This document shows, piece by piece, positions 57,585 to 64,000 of a stretch of 64,000 nucleotides of DNA (the stretch's first letter is position 1; each line of letters begins with the position of its first letter). A program made the translations under genes and the position numbers. A model generated the notes under the pieces. The model searched no databases. It saw nothing but the letters and a program-made list of their open reading frames with translations, and was not told the DNA's origin. Origin of the DNA: Cinclus cinclus (lineage: Eukaryota; Chordata; Aves; Passeriformes; Cinclidae); the NCBI RefSeq assembly GCF_963662255.1, contig NC_085059.1:2776501-2840500 (forward strand), written 5' to 3'.

Positions 57585-57960
57585 CGTAAAAGGGTTTTAT
57601 CCTTTAACCAACACCGTGGTGAGAGGTTTATTCAAGTAGAAAATTTTTAATTGCATTCTCTTGTAGTCAAATATTAATGGAAGGACCTTGTACAAATAAA
57701 AGTGAATAATGCAACAGCTTAGCTGACAACATTGTTTCACATTCATTGCAGATTGTGAACCTTCATTAAAATGGATTATTTTTGCTTTGGAGATTTAACC
57801 AGCAACATGACTTTCCCCTCTTGCTGGCCCTGTTCTGCCTGAGCCCACAGAGAGCTCGGGCCAAGGAGGAGCTTGCAAAATTAATTCGGAAAGAAGAGGC
57901 TGAAACTTTCAGGACGTGAATTCTCCTCATTCCCTCGGCTCAGAGGAGAGCTCAGCACAG
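57585..57960. promoter_or_regulatory. Candidate conserved noncoding block
   Basis: About 375 bp of repeat-free AT-rich sequence, with TTTTTAATTGCATTC, CAAATATTAATGGAAGG, GACAACATTGTTTCAC, CATTCATTGCAG and CAAAATTAATTCGG. The words fit homeodomain, POU, and SOX sites. There is no frame or repeat. Among the blocks in this window it is the strongest by texture. Confidence 0.4.
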
Positions 57961-58201
57961 AAATCATCAGGCAAGGGCTGGGAGCAGAGCCCTGCCATGG
58001 AGGAGAGCTCAGGGAGCTGGGCAAGGCAGGGAAGGATCCAAGCAGTGATCTCTTGGAAAGGAATTTGAGGGGATCCCAAACCCAAGGGGGTCAGAGGGGA
58101 GCCTTTGCTTTAGGACAAAAACCCCACAAGTTTGGGGGGTCATCTGCTCCATATGAGCCAGCTAGGACAGTGTGAGGAGTCTGAGGGCAGCTCTGAATCC
58201 G
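57961..58201. other. Unique noncoding sequence
   Basis: Short unique stretch before a CR1. Nothing recognised. Confidence 0.45.
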
Positions 58202-58745
58202 AGAGAATCCCAGTATGGTTTGGGTTGGAAGGGAACTTAAACCTCATCCCATTCCAATCCCACGGCAGGGACACCTCCCACTGTCCCACGCTGCTCCAGC
58301 CTGGCCTTGGGCACTGCCAGGGATCCAGGGGCAGCCACAGCTGCTCTGGGCACCCTGTGCCAGCCCTGCCCACCCTGCCAGGGAACAATTCTTACCCCAT
58401 ATTCCATCCAGCCCTGCCCTCTGGCAGTGGGAAGCCATTCCCTGTGTCCTGTCCCTCCATCCCTTTGTCCCAACTCCCTCTCCAGCTCTGCTGCAGCTCC
58501 TTCAAGGCCACAGTGAGGTCACCCCAAAGCTTCTCCTGTCCAGGTGAACAATCCCAGCTCTCCCAGCCTTTCCTCCCAGCAGAGCTGCTCCATCCTCTGC
58601 TCATCCTGGAGCCTCCTCTGGCTCCATCAGCTCCAGCTCCTCCCTGTGCTGGGACAGCTCTGCAGGTGGGGTCTCACCTCAGCACAGGGGCAGAATCCCC
58701 TCCCCTGCTGTGGGATCAGCCCAGAACAGGGTTGGTTTTCCTGTG
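58202..58745 (-). mobile_element. CR1 LINE 3' portion
   Basis: Reads in reverse: GAGAATCCCAGTATGG, GGCAGGGACACCTCCCACTG, CAGCCACAGCTGCTCTGGGC, CCAGGGAACAATTC, CACCCCAAAGCTTCTCCTG, CCATCCTCTGCTCATCCTGG and GCAGGTGGGGTCTCACCTC. About 540 bp. Every expected block is present in order, with little decay, so this is one of the younger copies. Confidence 0.96.
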
Positions 58746-59284
58746 CCACCACAAGGATTTTCCTCACTCCCAGCTCTCCCTACCCTGCCTGTGCTGTCCC
58801 AAAACTTTGGTGCCTCCATGCCTGCAGTGTCCCTGCTCATCACACAGCCCCACCCCAGCTCCAGGACTGTCACCACTGAATGTCCCGGGCAGCTCCAGCA
58901 AAGCCCCTCTGCAGGAAGGGATCCAATATCCACAGGAGATATTTAAACCTCTCCAGGATTTTGCCCCAAGCCATGGGAGCAGCCTCACAGGGGAAGCACA
59001 GGAAGCACAAGGCAGGAAATTCCCATCAGGAGCAGGAGTGCAGCTCTGCTGTCCCAAAGCGTTGCTTTCCTCCCCAGAATTTGAGAGGGATGCCACAAAG
59101 GTGCTCAGCTCAGCATTGTGGTGTTTGTGGACACAAAGGGGCTGCAACTATCCCAAAAATCCCCTTCTCCTCGCTCATCTGAATATTGCTTTTCATCCCA
59201 ATCTTTCCAGCCACGTTTTCCTTTTGCCTAACCTGGGATTAATTGGGTTTGGAGCTGTGGCTGTGGGAAGGCTCTGATGTCCTC
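58746..59284. other. Noncoding sequence, no gene seen
   Basis: Unique sequence past the CR1. The 381-codon frame that enters it from 58132 is mainly CR1 translated in an arbitrary frame. Nothing recognised. Confidence 0.5.
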
Positions 59285-59600
59285 CAGTACAGTTTGACTC
59301 CCGAGTTCCTTGGCAATTCTAATTCCTCGTTCACATTTCCAACAGCAATTCCTTGTTATTTTTAGTCCTAAAACATTATGAACATAGAGGAAACGAGACA
59401 CCTACAGAAGTTGCCCCTGTGCAAAATTATGAATGATTCAAAAGTGCTGTCGCAATTGCCAAGCTCTCCTGTTCTAAAAAGCTTTGTAATATTCACAGTA
59501 TGGGCTTGGCTGGCTCCTGAGCGGTTCAAAACACCCGGCAGAAATTAATTGTCGAGCCCTGAATTTACCCTGAGGGAATCAGAGATAAAAGCGCTGAGAC
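59285..59600. promoter_or_regulatory. Candidate conserved noncoding block
   Basis: Repeat-free with CpG words (CTCCCGAGTTCC, CAAAACACCCGG), AAATTATGAATGATTC, AGAAATTAATTGTCGAG and AGATAAAAG at the end (GATA-type). A run of 11 G follows at 59602-59612. Confidence 0.35.
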
Positions 59601-59601
59601 T

Positions 59602-59612
59602 GGGGGGGGGGG
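59602..59612. repeat. G11 homopolymer
   Basis: A run of 11 G separating two candidate regulatory blocks. Confidence 0.9.
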
Positions 59613-59689
59613 ATGAGGGAACCCCACCCTCCACCCTGCTCCTGCCTCAGTTTCCCCTCCTCCAGCATTGCTCTGCGGGGTGGGAAAGC

Positions 59690-60135
59690 GGCAATATTAG
59701 CACCAGGGGAAGCCCTTAAAGCAGCTTTAAGGGCTTGGATCAATTAATTCGCTGCTGGTATCTCGTGGTGCAGGTGTTCAGTGTCCCCGTGGAAGTCACT
59801 GCGGGGCCACTCGCTGTCACTGTGAGCTGCGGGGTGACCGGGGGATTTCTATTTGTACAATGGCCTCACTGTCGAGGCAGACGAGCTCCTGACATGGCAG
59901 CACTTAGAGTCCATAAAGCAGCAATTATCCCTGTTATTAGATCATCCCATTTCCAGCCGGAATCCTTCGCCTGTGGAGCATGCAAAGCGAGCCGGTCCCT
60001 CTCCCAGCGCCGGGCTAATCTGTGTTAATCCATTATGGAAATCACCCGGACAATAACCAGAGACAAACTGCTCCATGTCGTCCAAGCATCCGGCCCTCCT
60101 TAATGAAATCTGACCCACAAACGAGGTGGTTTGGG
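59690..60135. promoter_or_regulatory. Candidate conserved block with a perfect 27-bp palindrome
   Basis: At 59710-59736, a 13-base arm AAGCCCTTAAAGC is inverted perfectly around a single A. The block then has GGATCAATTAATTCGC, CTATTTGTACAATGGCC, TCCATAAAGCAGCAATTATCC, GTGTTAATCCATTATGG and GGACAATAACC. CpGs are unusually frequent for the region. No repeat or domain is present. Regulatory function is inferred. Confidence 0.4.
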
Positions 60136-60655
60136 GTGCTGCGGGGTGAGCAGAACATCTGCACTTGGCAATTTGGAGTAGCTGAGCTGGTGCCCAAACA
60201 TCCCCCTTTGAAACGGGAGCCCTGCCCCAAAGCAGGTCATTTTGGAGCAGCTGCTGCTGCCTCGGGGCAATGCTCTGCTTGTGGAGTCACTCCAAAACAT
60301 GGCCTTTGTTACCAGGACTTTCAGGAATCGCAGGGACAATAAAACTTGACTAGGTCAGGAGAGAGAGTGTATATTTTCCTTACTTAAAGCCACCATGATG
60401 GTGACATCTCCATGGGACAGCAGTGGGGTGCTGGAAGAGATCCCAAAGAGCAGCAGAGCATGCAGGGGATGGAACTCCTGACCTCAGGAACAGCAGATCC
60501 ATGCTGGAGAGCTTCTCCTGAGAATCCATCCTGCCCCTGGACACAGCTCAGACCCCTCTGAAGGTGCCCAGGTGACTCTGAGATGTCACTAAGGGCCTCT
60601 GCCCATGCTGCTGGCTCTTGTTCTTCATTGCAGCTTGTGTGGCTGCTCCTTACAG
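60136..60655. other. Noncoding sequence, no gene seen
   Basis: Unique sequence up to a minisatellite. Nothing recognised. Confidence 0.45.
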
Positions 60656-60912
60656 ACCCCTTGTTATGGACCCCTCATCACTGATTCCTTCTCCCCCTTT
60701 TATGGTTTCCTCATCAATGATTCCTCCTCTCCTTTTTGTGGATCCTCATCACTGATTCCTTACAGTCCCCTTGTTATGGATCCCTTATCACTGATTCTTC
60801 ATCCCCTTTTTATGGATTCCTTATTAATGATTCTCCATCTCCTTGTTATGGATCCCTCATCACTGGTTCCTTATCCCTTCTTATGAATCCCTCATTCCTG
60901 ATTCCTCATCCC
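60656..60912. repeat. ~37 bp minisatellite, about 7 copies
   Basis: Units of CTTGTTATGGATCCCTCATC followed by ACTGATTCCTTATCCC, with variants lacking CTTG. The array decays at both ends. The frames over it are repeat-driven. Confidence 0.93.
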
Positions 60913-61179
60913 AGACTCCGTGGTGCAGATATTGAGGGGATAACTTTGTGAGGACGCTCTCGTGCCTGCCACGAGGCCTGGCAGCAATCACCGAGGTCTG
61001 GGCTCTCCTTTGGTAGAGCTCTTCGCTCTCCCATGGCAGCAGGGGGAAGCAAAGCCACAAGGGGATGCCAGATAGATTCTCATCTCCGCCCGGATTTCTG
61101 CTCCTTGGGAGGGAATCTGGGCTGTGGCGATGAATATTTTAGAAACGTGGGGCTTGGGAATCTCGATGGCAACATGTTT
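60913..61179. other. Unique sequence leading into a CpG-rich region
   Basis: Repeat-free, with rising CpG density (TGAGGACGCTCTCGTGCC, AACGTGGGG). It may be part of the following block. Confidence 0.4.
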
Positions 61180-61660
61180 TAGCAGCACTCCGCAAAGCAA
61201 ACACAGCCCTGGCTGCGTCTGTGCTCCCGCTGTCTATCGGCATCTCCGAGCCGAGCTGCGAGACTCCGGCTCTGCCTCCCCCCGCCAGCCTTTTATTCAA
61301 ATAAAGCCCGGGATAACGACATGCAGAAATGCTCTGCTACCGCAGTGTTGATATTGCACATTCGGGAGGCTCTGCAGAGGGGGTGCATGTGGGCAGAGCC
61401 ATACGGGCGGTGGCAGCTGCTGCCAGGCTGGCACAGCGGAGCCGCTGCCGCTCCAGACGCTTCCCACAGTCTCACACTTTGCTCGAGCACCCGATTCCTC
61501 GCCGGGTTTGAGGTGCTGAGCCCCTCCACACACATCCCAGGAGGGAGGATCCGCCAGCGGCTCGGCGCTGGGAGTTATTTCGGGAGAAGCCGCTTCTCTC
61601 CGGTGCTTGAGCAGCGCCAGTCGGGCTCATCCCGGCTGGAATCGCTCAGGGATGAGGCAC
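61180..61660. promoter_or_regulatory. CpG-rich region (possible small CpG island)
   Basis: I counted by eye about 33 CpG dinucleotides in 61201-61650. That is the densest patch of CpG in the window. TTTTATTCAAATAAAGCCCG sits near its left edge. The region is repeat-free and has no frame with a known domain. In birds such patches often mark promoters or enhancers, but no transcript can be assigned from sequence. Confidence 0.4.
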
Positions 61661-61959
61661 CTGCATGGTACAGCCAGCTCAGGTGGCTGTCCCCTGGCTG
61701 GAGGTGCAGAGCCTGAGCAAAAGCCCTGGGATGTTTGGATGGAGGAGACAAACGGGATGCTGGCTCCCCGAGCTGCAGCTGGACACCGGGACACCTCCGG
61801 GAGTTCTAACCCCCTGCGGGAGCACCTGGGCACTGCTGGCACTCAGGACAGCCCTGTCCCCAAACTGGCAGTGGGGACCGTGACACTGGGGGTTCTGCAG
61901 CCAGCATGGAGCCCAAAGTGCCAAGGACGCCTCCCTAAGCTGCATCCTGTGTCCTCTCT
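61661..61959. other. Unique noncoding sequence
   Basis: GC-rich unique sequence before a hexamer array. Nothing recognised. Confidence 0.4.
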
Positions 61960-62139
61960 CCTCATCTTCATCCTCATAACCATCCTCGTCCCTGTCCCCA
62001 TCCCCATCCATCCTCATCCTCATCCTCGTCCTCGTCCTCGTCCTCATCCTCGTCTTCATCCCCATCCATCCCCATCCCCATCCCCATCCCCATCCCCATC
62101 CCCATCCCCATCCCCATCCCCATCCCCATCCCCATCCCC
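61960..62139. repeat. (CATCCT/CATCCC)n hexamer array
   Basis: An impure first part mixes CATCCT, CGTCCT and CATCCC (61960-62060), then 13 or so near-perfect CATCCC units follow to 62139. Reverse frames reading DGDGDG are artefacts. Confidence 0.96.
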
Positions 62140-62399
62140 TGCTAAATTTTCAAATACTTCTCCTAAAATAATATGAAAGAAGAAGGGAATAAAACATGAA
62201 GAACCTCTTGGATATGATGCTGGAGGCTTTGGGGTTTTAAACAAATCAGGTTTTCGTCTGAAAAATCACCACAAAAACCCACATGACTATCCTAGAAATG
62301 TTTTAAAATCTGGACCTTTTTTTTTTTTTCTGCAGAACCCTGCAATGTTGGATCCAAATAATGTTTTTATGTTTATTTTTTTAAATTAAATTAAGCCTG
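62140..62399. other. AT-rich unique sequence
   Basis: AT-rich with a T run near 62318-62329. Nothing recognised. Confidence 0.4.
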
Positions 62400-62456
62400 T
62401 TTTTTTTTGTTTTTTTTTTTTTTTTTTTTTTTTTTTTTGTTTGTTTGTTTTTTTTT
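62400..62456. repeat. Poly-T tract with (GTTT)n
   Basis: Long T runs broken by G in a GTTTGTTTG pattern. No element end was found adjacent. Confidence 0.95.
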
Positions 62457-63049
62457 AAATGTTTCACAAAAGAAACAAAGCATCCCTGGAAATATGGAGA
62501 TAGGCATTTGTCATGTTCTGACTGGTTCTGGGGCATCTTCCACCCGGAAATCAGAATTTTCCTGAGATATCTGCATGGGCCCAGCTTGAGCTAGTCCAGT
62601 TTGTCCTGTCTGGGTGATGAAATTATCACAAAAACCCCAAAACTGGCATTCAGACCAAGCTGGTGCCTTGATGCACCAACATTCCCCAGCTCCCTTCCCT
62701 CTGCTGGGATCTTCTCCTGATGTCCCAACTTTGGTTTCTTTCTTGTGCTTCATCAAAACCAGTGTAAAATTCCTCAAAAAATAAAACTAAATAAAGCTAC
62801 GTGGAGTGTTAACTACAAAATGAACTCAGGGGGATTTTCTGGAAATCTTGAAGACTTTCTCTTCCCCAAATAAAACATAAACAGAGGAGGGGAGAAGGAT
62901 GGGAGAAACTTCGGGGTGCACCTTTCCCGTTGCAGTAACTGCAGTTTTTCCCAGCCCGTTTTCCCTATTCCCATCCCTTTGAGGCAGGAATTTGCACTAT
63001 TTTTGAATTATTATTATTAGAAATCCATTGATTTACAGCCCAGATCTAA
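62457..63049. other. Noncoding sequence, no gene seen
   Basis: Unique sequence, no recognised repeat or exon. Confidence 0.45.
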
Positions 63050-63130
63050 AAAATCCCAGGATAATTTGGTTGGGAGGAACCTTGAAAGCCCTCCAGTCCA
63101 ATACCAGTGAGTAGGGACATCTCCCACCAC
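63050..63130 (-). mobile_element. CR1 LINE 3' tail fragment
   Basis: AAATCCCAGGATAATTTGG, TTGGGAGGAACCTTG and AGGGACATCTCCCACC give the last 80 bp of CR1 in reverse, diverged. Confidence 0.75.
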
Positions 63131-63164
63131 ACCAGGGTGGGCTCAGGGAAGGTGCCCTTGGGAT

Positions 63165-63215
63165 CACAGAACCAGGGAATTCTGGCTTGGAAGGGACCTT
63201 AAGGACTTAACTCCT
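63165..63215 (-). mobile_element. Second CR1 tail-like fragment
   Basis: ATCACAGAACCAGGGAATTC, TGGCTTGGAAGGGACCTTAAGG resemble another CR1 3' end in the same orientation, about 110 bp after the first. It could be a second element or a duplication of the tail. Confidence 0.55.
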
Positions 63216-63599
63216 TTGGAAGGCAAATTCTGGATTTGGGAGTATCATCCAAAGCAGGTAGGGAGAGGAGGAGGGACATGGAGGAAACCCAGGAAGGGGA
63301 TTTGGGGTGGATTTTCCAAGCCAGGAGCTCATCCTGATGCTCCTGTGTGGATATTCCTGCACCATGCACGGAGTGGGAGCCCAGTAACCCCTGATCAATA
63401 CTTTACAGAATGTGTAAATAACAATGAAAAATCATAATCAGTAATCAATAAGCATTAGGATGATTTTGCAGCTTTCCAGGTTGATTTTGGAAGTTCCATC
63501 GCTGCTGCTGGTGCCGTTGCCAAAGTCCTGTCCGTGCTTCCCTGTTTGTTCCCTGCAATTAGCTGTGAGGAGATAAGACAGGTGTCACTAAAGCTCAGA
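63216..63599. other. Noncoding sequence, no gene seen
   Basis: Unique sequence. Nothing recognised. Confidence 0.45.
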
Positions 63600-63930
63600 C
63601 AGAGGAGAAGGAAGCAGCAATTTGCATAAATTAATTAAGAAACTGACCTCGTTCCCCAGCACTCCTCGGAGAAGGAGCCAAACCCCCCAGTTTATCAAAC
63701 CAACACCGACTCTGACACCTGAACGAGCTCTCCCCAAACCCAATGACAGAATTAATCCCCGGCAGAAGCCACCACAAATCCCCTCCCTTCAGTCATTTAT
63801 TTTTTCAGCCATCCCAGCGATTTATTTTTAAACATATCAGGACGTTATGTTCCGTGACATTTCTCATCCACACAACACCATATGTATTGGCAAGTGCTTC
63901 CTCCTGGAAACTGCGGGCTCGTGGATGCAG
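63600..63930. promoter_or_regulatory. Candidate block with POU octamer beside a homeodomain core
   Basis: ATTTGCAT at 63620-63627 is followed by TAATTA at 63632-63637. Further right are GATTTATTTTTAAACATATC and CCATATGTATTGGC. The block is repeat-free. The motif spacing is striking but could be chance in AT-rich sequence. Confidence 0.33.
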
Positions 63931-64000
63931 GAAGAGCTGGCAGCTCCCTGCTCCCACCCTTTTTGGGGCTGTGCCCTCATTGTTCCATGGGCATGTTTGG

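Noticed and set aside
58132..59277. A 381-codon plus frame, the longest in the window
   Set aside because: Its first half is a CR1 read in an arbitrary frame and the rest has no domain. Several other frames over the same sequence are also open.
62056..62244. An acidic DG-repeat protein on the minus strand
   Set aside because: It is the reverse translation of the (CATCCC)n array.

Overview
The window looks like nuclear DNA of a bird, most likely a songbird. The evidence is many copies of the avian LINE CR1, each keeping only its 3' end, together with an avian-type endogenous-retrovirus solo LTR and an LTR fragment, and a landscape of minisatellites and short homopolymers. There is no prokaryotic gene density, no operon structure and no recognisable protein domain in any host-gene reading frame. 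I found no protein-coding exon, tRNA, rRNA or other RNA gene that I can support. The long open frames are produced by tandem repeats or by CR1 sequence.

Layout. 0-9 kb: a 28-bp minisatellite, a CR1, a 45-T tract, a very old LINE reverse-transcriptase remnant, a (GGGAT)n array, a CpG-containing AT-rich block that looks conserved, and a 73-bp minisatellite with a 439-bp higher-order period. 9-22 kb: CR1 copies, a 17-bp array full of CCATGG, a (TTCCA)n array, and A/T-rich stretches. 22-30 kb: mostly unique sequence with a 16-bp minisatellite. 30-39 kb: a solo LTR with an imperfect target duplication, several candidate regulatory blocks, a CR1, an LTR fragment and a duplicated unclassified segment. 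40-42.5 kb: a cluster of four tandem arrays, two of which are versions of the same unit in opposite orientation around a G-rich array. 43-56 kb: eight CR1 pieces, including a head-to-head pair, plus a CpG-rich patch and two minisatellites with higher-order structure. 56-64 kb: several blocks that look like conserved noncoding elements, a CpG-rich region, a 37-bp array, a (CATCCC)n array and CR1 tails.

Interpretation. A gene-free 64 kb with blocks of AT-rich sequence carrying homeodomain, POU, GATA, MEF2 or TCF-type motifs fits an intergenic or intronic regulatory landscape near a developmental gene. That is inference: conservation cannot be tested from one sequence. I did not find a new gene system. 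The features most worth checking are the inverted minisatellite pair at 40.3-42.5 kb, the head-to-head CR1 pair at 54.6-55.4 kb, the higher-order minisatellites, and the candidate conserved blocks at 57.6, 59.7 and 6.8 kb.
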